This document shows, piece after piece, positions 1-17,400 of a stretch of DNA of 64,000 nt. The translations under genes and the position numbers were made by a program. The first letter of the stretch is position 1. The number at the start of each line of letters is the position of its first letter. The notes beneath the pieces are model-generated. The model did no database searches. It was given only the letters and a program-made list of their open reading frames with translations, and was not told the DNA's origin. The stretch is from positions 2,976,001-3,040,000 of the forward strand of contig NC_089177.1 of NCBI RefSeq assembly GCF_947507565.1, given 5' to 3'. This stretch comes from Oscarella lobularis (lineage: Eukaryota; Porifera; Homoscleromorpha; Homosclerophorida; Oscarellidae).

Positions 1-671
<671 letters not shown>

Positions 672-801
672 CCTTATCTTTGATCTAATTCAAACTCGGA
701 CCTCACACAAGTATTTTTACATTGCATTCACGTATCGCAAGCTAAGCGAATGTTTCTTTTTCTTTTTTTTTTCATTCTACACGAAGTCCTGTGAGTCCTG
801 A

Positions 802-2095
<1,294 letters not shown>

Positions 2096-2281
2096 ATCCT
2101 CCTCACGAATACAAGTTCCCTGTTGTAGGTTCCAGAGGAAAAGTGGGATGCCTTGGAAACAATGATAAGGCAAGTGAAAGGGTCCTGAACTACTGTTTGT
2201 TGCAAAACGACGAGTTTTCGCGATTGAAGTCGGTAAAAAATTCATTCATTTATTGTTATTTTGCAGACTTGTGTCAATCAA

Positions 2282-5077
<2,796 letters not shown>

Positions 5078-5536
5078 ATGGATCCCTTGCCGCACGGCAA
5101 GCTCTATCACTCGTTCGTCGTACACAGCAGCGCCGATACGGACTACGTAAAGCGCAAACTGATTCCGCAACTCGAAGACGATCGCGGTCTGAAACTCTGC
5201 TTTTCGTGGCGCGACTACGAGGCAAAAGGAGACAAAGACGCGGCGCTATCGAATCTAAATCGTTGCCTCGCGGAGAGCTGCGTCGTTGCCCTGCTCGTCA
5301 CGAACAACTACGCAGCGAGCGCGAGCTCGCAGGACGCTACGCGAATCGCACTCGAATTGATGGGTCGCGAAGCGATTATACGAATCGTTCTCGAAAAAGG
5401 CGTGAATACGCCGAATCTGAGTGGGCAGGGATTGGTCAAAATCGAGTTGTTTAATCCTGAAGTGAAAGCGAATTTTTTTGAAAATCTGAGCAAATTAATT
5501 AGTAGGTCAACAAATGCAGGGTGCGAGTGGGGGTGA
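5078..5536 (+). CDS. Small stand-alone TIR-domain protein
   Basis: The frame encodes about 150 residues that are nearly all one TIR fold. The domain opens with KLYHSFVVHSSADTDYVK (box 1, strand A), then LKLCFSWRDYEAKGDKDA (box 2, BB-loop region), then NRCLAESCVVALLVTNNYAA (strand D) and an Ala/Leu/Glu helix ALELM. No transmembrane segment, death domain or LRR is attached. I chose the ATG at 5078 because the domain starts 10 residues later. The frame stays open back to 4784, but that part is unstructured and basic. The true 3' end may use a donor near 5502 or 5533 spliced to 5565, which would change only the last few residues. Animal TIR proteins work as MyD88-like adaptors or SARM-like NAD hydrolases; which applies here is not visible. 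Confidence 0.7.
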   Translation: MDPLPHGKLYHSFVVHSSADTDYVKRKLIPQLEDDRGLKLCFSWRDYEAKGDKDAALSNLNRCLAESCVVALLVTNNYAASASSQDATRIALELMGREAIIRIVLEKGVNTPNLSGQGLVKIELFNPEVKANFFENLSKLISRSTNAGCEWG

Positions 5537-5659
5537 GCGAGGATTTTTTTGTGTTTTGCACTAGAGAAGAAAATTAAGGATTTGTATCGCCCAATAGTGC
5601 AGCCTGATGTAAAGCTGGCATTATGATAAATGACTGTTTCCAATGGGTCTTCTCTTTAG

Positions 5660-7014
<1,355 letters not shown>

Positions 7015-7087
7015 TTAATTAATTTAAACAGCTGCTACGCAAAAGGTGAATGAATGTTTTCATTCATTCACATTCAACTACAAATTC

Positions 7088-7893
7088 TTATTTGTATACG
7101 ATTCTCCCTTGTTGTTGCCTTCGTTCTCGTCTTGCCATTTTCTTTGCTGCTTTTGAGTCAGGTTCATCGAGCGGCTGGGAACCGGCCGTCAACCACGGCT
7201 GAATCAGAGGCGTCCACAGCGAATACACAATATAGACAGGGACCTTGGGAGAGATAACGAATCAATGGTTCACATCAAAAGCAGCGGTACTCAAATCACT
7301 CACAAGAAATATGAGCAGCCAGAAGACGTCTGATATGATGGTGAGACCCTGTATGCCAGTAGCAAAGATGACAATGTCCTTGCAGTATCTAATGGAATGG
7401 GTGCAGTATACGCATGAACTGAACTCTTCCTTTTTTTTACTCTGGTAATCCTCCTCCCATGTTGAGATCCATGCCAGCTTGAATCAGAACCCCGGCTTCG
7501 GAATACGTTGATCTCGAGATGGCTTGCAGCAGATAGTTACCGCCTCCGTGGGCAACGATAAAACCCGCCAAGCCAAACTGATGAAAAAATATGACGGTGT
7601 ACATATTCTGTATTAGCTAGTGCTAACCCAATGGAAAAGGGAGAAAGAGTCGTACATCAGTAGCATTCGAATGAGAACGTAAACAGCCTGTGCCCGAGAG
7701 CAGAGTAGACACTTGTGTCACTACGAATTCTTTTTGATTACGTTCGCTGCCATGCTTATCCTGAAGTAGAAGCTCAGAGTTTGCTTATTTGCTTCTACTA
7801 TTTCTTTCTTTCCCTTGGTCGGCTTTTTAGACTGAAGAAAGTCTCGGTCTCGTCATAAAAGAGGGTCTAATTTGCCTCTGCTCTTACAGGCAT
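7088..7893 (-). CDS. TMEM208: ER transmembrane protein TMEM208 (SND2 family)
   Basis: TMEM208 is a small multi-pass ER membrane protein, the animal SND2, implicated in targeting of tail-anchored and other membrane proteins. Reading the minus strand through short in-phase introns gives MPSKKPTKGKKEIVEANKQT, then SFYFRISMAAN, AVYVLIRMLLMYDSFSLFHW, FGLAGFIVAHGGGNY, SRSTYSEAGVLIQAGMDLNM, PEYCKDIVIFATGIQGL and VPVYIVYSLWTPLIQPWL. A basic tail ends GRIVYK. The KGKKxI start, the GMDLNM signature and the basic KMARRERRQQQ tail are diagnostic. The first exon is only six coding bases (7888-7893, ATGCCT), spliced to 7831. It shares a 67-bp promoter gap with the divergent coiled-coil gene. Confidence 0.85.
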
Positions 7894-7960
7894 GTTTTGG
7901 TTAATCCGGGCCACTCGTCGAGCGTGCGTTTAGACTTTTCGGTTGTCAAGGAGGACGAGT
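7894..7960. promoter_or_regulatory. Putative bidirectional promoter
   Basis: Only 67 bases separate the start codon of TMEM208 (minus) from that of the coiled-coil gene (plus). Both genes must be driven from this interval and their overlapping 5' leaders. No TATA box is visible. The call rests on geometry alone. Confidence 0.45.
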
Positions 7961-9644
7961 ATGGCTGTATCCTGGAACGAAGGCGTACCGAGTCGAGATC
8001 TCACCGTCTCTTATGACGACTATAGTCAATGGGAAAGGAGGCGTTCTCCGCGAGCTCTCGCGTCGAAGTAAACCGCTACGTTCTGACTTTGTCACCATAA
8101 AGTCTAGTTTCTTACATTAGGGGAGCCAGAAAAATCGCTTCTAGCTCTTCCTTTCCACATCCCGGAACGTTTCAGAATCCCAGACCCGGTGGAAACGACG
8201 ACTCAAGCAGAAAGGCTCGATTTCATCGGTCGAAAGCGGATGATCATCAACCAGACGGCGCAGCTGCTCAGATAAAACTATTGAGAGTAAAACGATGGCG
8301 ACATTGTAGCCTGTAGAACTGACGAAAAAACCATAGTTTCAAATCAGAAGCAGAAAGAAAACAATAGCTCAATATTGTCTTCATTCGGAAGAACTGTTAG
8401 TTATTAGTTTTAATAGGCAGTGCGATGAAAGGAAGTGCGTTTCGTTTAGCGTGAAATTGAACGTTGCTTTGAGACACGAGATTGAAACTTTGGAAAAAGA
8501 TGTGGTGAGAGAGATGCGTTATTGAGTTTGTTCCTTGTAGGGAGAGTATTGTACTTAGCATTCTGATATTGATGGTTTGTTGGAAAAATACGGAAAATTT
8601 CGGGTAAGTGACGAGAGAAACTTGAGTGACTGCAGCGAAATCGGATTGTTAGAGTGCTATATCTGGCGTGGAAAGGAAGTTTGCGGAAGACCTGAGGTTG
8701 GCTAAAGAGAGGTATAGCCAAGTATCAGAAGAAACTTCAAAGGAGCTGAAGCGTCAGTGACTACATTGCACACAACAGCTAATTTCGACGTTTCTCCGTT
8801 AGGCATTGAAGATAAATTGACCAAGCTGCAAGAAAGACTGAGCACAAAAACAAACGAGTTGACGTTTCTTAGGAAATATAAAGTATGTTCAAGCGGACTA
8901 ATTGTCTTCATATCACAGAATTGTCTATCTGATCAGGATAAAGTTTTTCCGGTACGAGCGAGACGAATAGCAGAGCTAAGACATCAGATTGATGCACTTA
9001 ACGTTTCAAATGAGGTACTTTTGCCTGCTCTTTTATTGAGTGCATAATAAGAGATGCTCTGCTTTTAGTCTGTAATTGCTGATCTCAAGCTGATAATTGA
9101 GAAAGAACGTAGGAGGTGCACAGAGGAACAGAAAATGACCGAGATTAACACCGAAAAAGATGCTGCAAACGTAGCTAAGGATTTCAAATATGATTGCCTG
9201 TGTATTTGTTCTGGTATAGAGCGCTTTGGATGCAATGGATCCTAGTGTTACCGAACAAGCTATGGTTAACAATACCATGAAAAAAGTGAGTTCTAGTTCG
9301 TTCCGTTTTGGCGAAATAGCATTTGGGCCGTTTTAGGAAATTGAAATGCATAGAAGGGAAGTGTTTGGCCTGAGAGATGATATCAGGACAATAGAAGAGA
9401 ACATAGGGTCAGAGCTACATGTAACATATCATTTTGATAGATCAATGTGCGTTGGTGCAGAATTCTAGAGGCGGAAATTCGTGACCTAGACATGGCTGTC
9501 CATCCTGCAAGGCAACAACGCAAAACTATGTAAGCATTGGTGAACTGGCTTGATTGTGTGCCAGGTGTTTTCTTCTGCTTTAGCTGTCTTCCCGAAATGG
9601 AAATCAAACTTGATATACCAGAGCAAGAATGGCTGCCAGTTTAG
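7961..9644 (+). CDS. Coiled-coil protein, tentatively C20orf96/DUF4618-like
   Basis: Many short exons join in phase into a protein of roughly 350 residues dominated by heptad-like charged helices. Recovered pieces include MAVSWNEGVPSRDLTVSYDD, KLNVALRHEIETLEKDV, RIEDKLTKLQERLSTKTNEL, FLRKYKDKVFPVRARRIAEL, SVIADLKLIIEKERRR and MEIKLDIPEQEWLPV before the stop at 9642-9644. The YKDKVFPVRARRIAEL block resembles the YKDKEYPVKAxxIAxL block I remember from DUF4618 proteins; that match is from memory and tentative. Some exon joins near 8390-8680 are ambiguous (two possible acceptors each). No catalytic motif, signal peptide or membrane segment is seen. Its head-to-head neighbour is TMEM208, and I infer no functional link. 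Confidence 0.6.
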
Positions 9645-9854
9645 AGACAAAACGTCATTTTATTACGTTAATTATATATTTGACATAAATTTTTATACGG
9701 AAGCCTTTTAGAAGAATTTCTTAACTGTTAATTAGGAGACGACTCAGGAGAAGTCACAAGAGTTCCAAGACAATGTAGCGTCGGTACTGTAGCAACAGGG
9801 ATATCGGAGCAATACCGTGAGCTTTTACGCACCACCGTAACTCTCGCTACGCGT

Positions 9855-10142
9855 GGTGAGTCTGTGCAGCATAGTCTATTGCTACCTAGAGTATCTGTCA
9901 TTAGAAAGCATTCGTCTCGTATTGGCCAAGGCAGCTCAATTGTCTGGTGTTATTGAAGCAGAAGTAAAGAAAATCAATGAAGAACGAGCAAAAGTAAGAC
10001 GACAGCAGATTGTTGAAGAGGAGAAGTTTTGGGAATACTACAAGGTACATAGGGCACATCTCTGGGCACACTAGGCTGCAGAAGTTATTTGAGAAAGGAA
10101 AACTGTTTCTTTCCTGCATCCAATATGGTATTTTTAGAAAAA
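9855..10142 (+). pseudogene. Partial duplicate of a HAUS4 exon and HAUS4 3' flank
   Basis: Bases 9855-10055 match 23312-23512 of the HAUS4 gene at roughly 95 percent by eye. The match includes the upstream intron (GTGAGT to TTAG), one coding exon (VLAKAAQLSGVIEAEVKK through EEEKFWEYYK) and the downstream donor. A second block, about 10072-10142, matches 24078-24152 just after the HAUS4 stop codon. The HAUS4 exons between these blocks are missing, so the copy has an internal deletion of about 550 bp. The exon is still open and nearly all its differences are synonymous, but no start or neighbouring exons are present. It lies on the opposite side of the reelin-like gene from the parent. Confidence 0.85.
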
Positions 10143-10533
10143 ACGCGCCGACAGATCAAAGATGAAATCCGCTAAAACGTATTTGAACAAATACCTAATG
10201 GTCGCTAAATAAGGCAAGTGTGCTCGGTAACGCCTGCTTGGTGTCGATTTCTCTGTTTCTTTTCACTGACGGACTGCGTGATTATGTTTACGAACAAAGC
10301 AAAGGCTGAATGACAAAAAAGGTTCAGGTTGCACGTCAACTATTTGAATTCATATTTGGTTAAGTGCGGCAAGACTCTTTTAACAAGTACAGAGATCAGA
10401 AGCGTTGTTGTTGATACGTACTAGCTTACTGTATCCAACAGAAAAATTTGCGATGCTTGGGTGCTTCATGCTGCTGAAAGCATTGCCTCAGAAGGAGCAG
10501 TTTAGAAAAGTTGGTTTGCCACATTTGTGACTA

Positions 10534-10558
10534 ATGCTGTTGTCTCTGGCACTGAAAG
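10534..10558 (+). other. Candidate first coding exon of the reelin-like gene
   Basis: ATG at 10534 opens a hydrophobic MLLSLALK followed by a good donor (G|GTATAC at 10559) in phase 1. That is the phase needed to join the first secure reelin-like exon at 11464, giving K-D-C-A-K-Q-G. The hydrophobic stretch is short for a signal peptide, and the implied intron of about 900 bp would be unusually long here and would contain the fold-back repeat. The remainder of 10143-11463 shows no gene I recognise. Confidence 0.3.
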
Positions 10559-10712
10559 GTATACCTTGTTGTTACGTAGTCATTGAATAGCTAAACGTCT
10601 ACCGTCTGAGCGACACAGCTTCTTTAAACAAGCTGTGCGCACCGCCTAGACTTCGTCTCTTGCTCGAAACGTCCAGCTGGGTGCAGCTGAGTCCATTGAC
10701 GTATTCTGCTGG

Positions 10713-10915
10713 CGTGGCAGGATGTGTGCTTTTTCCGTCATTCCGATGACGCATCGTGGTGGGAAGGCGAGATTCAGACATCGCAAAGTACCGAGTTAGT
10801 CTTGGGCCAAACTTGTCTGAATCTCGCGAATTAGGCCATCTCCACCGTTGCGGTCATCTTTCCTATCACGATGCGTCATCGCAGAATGACGGAAAAGTGC
10901 ACACATCCTGCCACG
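10713..10915. repeat. Imperfect inverted (fold-back) repeat
   Basis: The outer 17 bases at 10713 (CGTGGCAGGATGTGTGC) are the exact reverse complement of those ending at 10915. The arms continue inward through CTTTTTCCGTCATT and GATGACGCATCGTG with small indels. GAGATTCAGACA near 10771 also pairs with TGTCTGAATCTC near 10816. The right arm carries about 30 extra bases. This resembles a non-autonomous fold-back or MITE-type element. No transposase frame and no clear target-site duplication were found. Confidence 0.75.
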
Positions 10916-11463
10916 AATCCGTAGAAATGTGTGATACGGCTCCATGATTGGCTGTTAAACCCGTCAGCTAGGTCCGGCACTGGACTCCGGCGGATCTAGC
11001 TGGCTCGCGCAATCCTTCATCTAAGCGGAAGACAGCTTTGGGGTTAAATTGCGCTTCAGCGCGGAGGAAAAAGTGCAATGAATGTGCTCTTCGCAAGCCT
11101 TTGGACGCTTCTACTGACGCAGGAGTTGCTCTATCGTCACGTAGACGCTTCGAGTATGTATATGTATGTAACCTTTTATGCACTGTTAATTCCCGCCTGG
11201 TAAAAAGCGCACGATCGACTTCGACCTCTAGTGGAGTCCGATCGCATAGGCAGGCCGGGGTATAAGGGGCAGCTATGGGACTGCGTGACCCACGTTTTCG
11301 TGATCGTTTCCTCTCACGCTGTGGAGCCACACCGAGCCTTGCTCTGCGTTTTGGCTGCGCAGTACGCCTCTCGCGAGTAAAATTCTCTGCTAACGCTTGG
11401 AGTTCCACGGGGTCACGGATTTTTCTCGGGCGAATAAACCATTCACGATTTTTTTGTCTGCAG

Positions 11464-14400
11464 ATTGCGCCAAGCAGGGAATTCTCTTCATTGACGATTT
11501 TGATGCAACGCCGGGAAGTTTCCCAGACTCAAGAAAATGGTTTATTGATTAATTTTGTTGACAAAGTTTCGAATGAATCGGGTTCAATTTAGGACGTTGA
11601 CAACGGGCAACGGAGTTCTTGTTCAGGCAACATGCTCCAACAAAGGAACCCTATCGGGAAAATCGGCCATCTTTGGAACTACGGCAGATGCGTCACGAAT
11701 GCTGGTAATGGAGATTTCGAAGAGAGCGCGTAGGGAAAATTAATTGTTTTTTCTCTTAGACTACGCACTCGCTGACAGCAACAGCGGCCAATGCGATTCA
11801 ATTTGACACGATTACTTGTCCGTATCCCGGAACGACGGGCGATGTTCAGGCTCAGATTGAATATTCACTCAATAACGACTCCTTTACCGTGGCAAAAAAC
11901 ATAACGTAAAGGAGAGAATGTAGTAAGTACAAATATGTGAAGATTTTTTATTCGTTGGCCAGGGTGACGTCGACTGCTCTTCACGTTGTTTATCAAATAC
12001 CCCAGTCCCTTCAAACAAGCAAAGTGCGATTTCGAATTAGTCAAGACTCGGCGTTCAGCGGGCTGGGCAGTCAAGTGTGGACCGTTGACAATTTCGTCAT
12101 AAACGAAAAGCCGCCTCAGTACATTCAAGAGACTTTCGATCCATTGCACGACTGCAATTGGCTTTCTCGTCCTGGATCATTGACAGGGGTGAGATTGGTC
12201 ACGATTTAGTTAGATTCAACGGGAGTTTTGGATTCATTACCGGTATTATATAGGTCTTTGGTCGAAACGACAGCGGCAACGCTCTCGTTTTCAACCAGAC
12301 GACTTCTCCGACGTCGATTGGCCGATTTGCCAACACCGTTCCTCTTAATCTTTCGACGACGTCTGTAGCTGAAGTCGAAGCAGAAGTAACGCTACTGACG
12401 TCAAATTTTGACGACTCGCAGGCCATCGGGTGAGAGTAGATTTAATCTACCCTGCTCTGAAACGACGCATGACGCTAAACATTTCAGTTCGTCAAGTACG
12501 GTATGGGCGAACATAACGGGAGGCAACATCACCACTTCGCCATCCTGCAAAGCCTACGGACAATACCAGGCTTATTTCGCCAGCTTAGGAACTCGACAGA
12601 TTACGACAAAACAATTTGACTTCACTCAAGCTGAGTACGCTCTGGCTTCCCATCCTCGGCGAATCCGTCGTGTAATTTAATTTCTTCTTTGCAGTATGGT
12701 GAGCTTTTGGATTTCGTTCGGCAACACTAGCAATGGCTGCGACGCTTCCGATTCGGGCGAAGACGTCGTCGTTGAGTATGCGCCGTCGGGAAACAGTTCG
12801 TTTCAGTCCTTTTATACTGTCAGTTACAATAGTGAGTTGAAGCACGGACCCTAGAAATAGTTGAAGCGAGCGACGTCTTTATTGATTGAATTATGGATGT
12901 TTTTAGCGACTGTGCCGTCGTTGGTGACCGTTGCATTGCCGTCGGGTGCGAAGACATCAAAGACGGCGCTGCGATGGCGTCAGCTCTCGAATTCGGGAGT
13001 GAACTTGGACACGTGGACGTTGAATAATGTGAGGGTGAACGGCACCAATTCGGTGTCGGTTCCCAATTCGGGAGTCACGCCCAGCGGAAACCTCTTTTCA
13101 GCAAATTTCGACACAAATCGATTTATCGGGTGAGTGTGAAGCTTTGCAATAGTCATTGATTTAGACTAGAAATTGGTGTTTGTTTCAGTTCTTCGTCGTC
13201 TCTCTGGCAATCAATTCAAGGTGGATCAATCACGTCTCTTGCCGACTGCAGAGCGTACGGAACCTATCAAGCCTTCTTCAATCAAGCCGGTACGCGTGCT
13301 CTTACGACAAAGCGCATTGATCTGAGCCGGGCCACGTAAGAATGTCGTCGTATATACTCCGAGTCCCTCATTCGATTGACCTTCGTTTTCTATTTCTAGC
13401 ACGCTGTCGTTTTATATCATTATTGGAAGTGGCTACAACGGATGCGAACAGGCAGATTCGGGAGAGCATATCATTGTCGAATATGCCCCGTCGGGAAGCT
13501 TTTTCTACAGAAATCTGCGCACTATCATCGCTGGCTGTTCGTCTTTCATATTGCATCCTTCACATTACTATCCGGTCATTATTATTTTTAGCGTATTCAT
13601 CAGCTGGTCAGGTGACGATTTCACTGCCATCCGGAGCGAAAACCGCCAGCACGATGATCCGATGGCGACAGGATCAGCACAGTGGAAGCAGTACGGACGA
13701 GTGGTCATTGAATCAAATTGTCATCTCCAGCAATAATCTGGCGGGTCCTACACCCATAAATCAGCTTAACTTTCCTCGAGATTTTTCGTCGTCGACGACG
13801 TTTGGGTGAGGGGAACTGCAGTCCGTACGCTGAACGAGAGAAACGGTCAATTTTCTTTTTTCTAGTGGCGCATCTGTGTGGGCCAGTATAGCGGGAGGAA
13901 CGATCACGACCGCTGCCGATTGCAGGGCGTACGGATCGTCGTATCAGGCGTTTTTCAGGTACAGCGGAGTGCGTTACATCACGACGGCGTCGTTGGATTT
14001 GCGCTACGTCACGTGAGGATCAAATTTCAAGAGAAATACCTTTTTAAAACTGTTTTTGTCTCTAATCACAGATCGATTACGTTTTGGTTTGTTCTCGGTG
14101 GCAGCGGCTGTGAATTAGCAAACAGTGGCGAGAGCGTCGTGATGGAATATAAACTTTCAGGAAGTTGGTCGTTTACCACATTTTACACTCTCAATTACAA
14201 CGGTACGAGCAGCACGAACTTCTCCAGTCAAATGCTCTAATTCATCACCTTAGCTTACACGTCGCCGGCGCTTGTTCAAGTTCCGTTGCCTTCTGCTGCG
14301 AGAACGAACTCAACGGCAATTCGCTGGCGGCAGCTTTCTCACAGCGGAACAAACAGAGACGAATGGTCGCTAAACTACATCATCTTCTCTCTCTCTCAAT

Positions 14401-17400
14401 CGCCTTCAAACTTTGTGCCGGCTCCGGCTGTATCATTCCCGGCAGACTTTGTCGGCGGGCAAATGTTTGGGTAAGGCAGAAGCGAAGGCGAATTGGAACG
14501 ATTTGATGTTCTTCGTTTCAGGGGACAGAGCAAGTGGAAATCAATCACAGGGGGAACGATCACAAATTATGCGGATTGCAAAGCGTATGGAACGTACCAA
14601 GCATTTTTTACTTCATCCGGCAGCCGAAATATTGAGACTGCTCGGTTGGACTTGCGAGCTGCGCTGTAAGTGTCGACCACCTTCTGGAGCCAGCATGTAT
14701 ATTTACTTCTCTCGTCAGGACGCTCACATTTTACATTGTTATTGGAGGCAGTGGCTGTGAATCAGCCGACGGGGGCGAAGATGTTGTTGTTGAGTATTCT
14801 CCGTTGGGCAGTACGGTCTTTACGTTGTTGCAAACGCTTGCCTACAACGGTGAGTACTGAACAGAAAAGTTTTGAAGATCTCTCTAAATGTTTCCTTGAT
14901 TTTAACAGGGTATCAAGCAGCCAAATCCGTAAGCGTCGCACTGCCTATTGCCGCTAGAACAACGAGCACGGCTATTCGCTGGCGACAGCTAGATAACAGC
15001 GGCAGGGGATTTGACGAATGGTCGTTGAACCACATCGGATTTGTCGGGAATAATAGTCGTCTTATTGGAGTCGAGCGAGATTTTGTCATTCAATTTGACT
15101 TGTACATGGGAGGCTTTCCGTACGTGCAATCGTCGTCCAGCTACGACGTTCGGGTTGAATACTCAAACGACTACGGCTTATCATGGAATCCGGTGCTGGC
15201 ACCTTGCTACCCGAGCACGTCGTCTTTCTGCAGCGGAACACTTGTAAGCCACCACGCATCAGTTTGAAAAGTTTTTGACCCAACTGTGCGTATATATGTA
15301 TGCTTCTGTTTCTTCATAGGGTTCAAGTTCGTATCAGTCTGTTCTCTTTACCAGCTGGAAGCGCATGCAAATATTGATACCCAGTAGCATTAAGACGAGT
15401 CAAACGGAATTGCGATGGAGGCAGGCAAGCGTGACGGCGAATACCGACTGGAGCATCGATAACGTTTACGTTGGCCTTCGCTGTCCGAAAAATTGTCACG
15501 GACACGGTAGGTGTACGGAGAGTCGGAATCAGACTGTTGTTTGCGGTGGAACGGCCGACGGCGAGTCGTGCGTTTTTCCGTTCAGTCGAAACGGTACGGC
15601 GTATAATGCGTGCACGGGCGACTATCGCGAAGGCGAGCTGTGGTGCTCGACGACGGCGAATTATGACCAAGACGGAAAATGGGGATACTGCGTCTGCGGT
15701 CAGTTGAGATTTCGGAGGCGCGAGAGTGCGACTGACTACTTTATTTATTTATTTAGGTACTTGTGTCTGCGATTCGGGCTATTCTGGAAAAGCGTGCCAG
15801 ACTCCCTCCACGCCGACGCCAGCGTATTTCAGGGAAATGTTCGAGGACGATTTGTCAAGTTCGAAGTGGGCGTGGGTTGGAGGTCTAACGATTGGGACGA
15901 CGTGCGGCGTCGTTTCGTCGGGCAGAGCTGGAATATTCAAGTAAGAGCAGCCGCTGGAGAGAAATGTGTGTTCACATGTCTTTCATGTATAGTATCGGCC
16001 GTTCACGCATTTTGGAGACGGTCGACTTGGATTTGACCTCAGCGACGACGCTCGAGTTCACTTTCCAATACTGCGGATTTTTCAGCAGCAGTCAAGAACG
16101 CTTCGTCGTTCAGTATTCGCTTGACGGCGGCGCCTTATGGACGCTCATGCAGACCATCACTTTGACTTATCGTCAGACTTATTACTATACAATACCCAGT
16201 GCAGCAAAAACGAGTTCAACTCGCATTCGCTGGTATCAAGCGACCGCTAGTGGAACGGGTCAAGACGTGTGGTCAATTGACGATGTATACATTGATTCGG
16301 TTTTCAGCAGCTTCCCGTTTTTTGACTCGTTTGAGCCGATAAGGTAAAAGTTGTCACTGGATTGGGGGAAACGGTGTTCATGTGCGTGCTTTGTTTCTTC
16401 TTTTGACAGCAATAGCAATGATCTGTGGAAGTTCCATCCCAATTCGAAAGTAGAGTCGTTCTGCTCTTCGCCGACGAAATCGCTTCATTTTCCGCCGCCT
16501 TCTTCCGCTTCTCGTTTCTTGTCGACGTCGAGCGTTGTCCTATCTTCGTCGTCGTTTATCCAGTTTGACATCGTCGTCGACTGCGGAAAGGAAAAGTCGC
16601 CTTCGTCAGCGGCAATGGTCACTCTCCAATATTCGACAAACAGGGGAAATTATTGGGTAATCTTGGACAACGGTTGTCATCCCAGTCAATTCAACTGTAC
16701 CTACAGGTAACATCATAGTCGTAATGTCTTTTATTTGGCATTTCTATTCTTGTGTAGGCGAGATTCCTTCTATCGTTCGGGCTTGAGAAGCAAATGGAAT
16801 CGGGTCACTCTACCGTTCAAGAATACACAATTGATCCCATCGCAGTCGGTCCAACTGCGCTGGGCTGCGTCATATAGTACGCCGTGAAGAGGACTATTCT
16901 TGATTTTCCTTATAATTTCATACTCTTCTAGGTTCGTACTCGTACGATTGGGCAATTGACAACGTCTACATCGGCGAAGGTTGTCCGAATCTGTGCAACG
17001 GACATGGTCACTGCGATTCCAACGCCAAGTGCGTTTGCGATAGCGGATACAGTGGACCTCAATGCAACGTCATTTCGACGTCAAGACCGACAGAAATCAA
17101 AGTGAGTCGCTCAAACAAAACATTCCTCAGAGCTACAGTAAATCGTATCGCAGGAACGATTTGATGCTGACCCCGCTCCTGGCACTTTCCTTACCGTCCA
17201 AGGCGGCAGCGTTTCAAAAGATTGCGGCGTGCTGTCGTCAGACAACGCACTTGTGTTCAACCAGCTCGGCGAGCGAGAGCTGGTGACGGTGGACATGAAC
17301 GCGACCAACGTCAAGTTTATTCAGTTTACCTACATCCAAGGACTGTCATTTTCATTTTCAAGCTCCTGTCGGGCATCCTATTCCTACTCCCAAGTCATGG

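Noticed and set aside
11275-11592. Open frame MGLRDPRF… as the start of the reelin-like gene
   Set aside because: It reads the first secure reelin exon in the wrong frame, has no signal peptide, and no phase-1 donor joins it to 11464.
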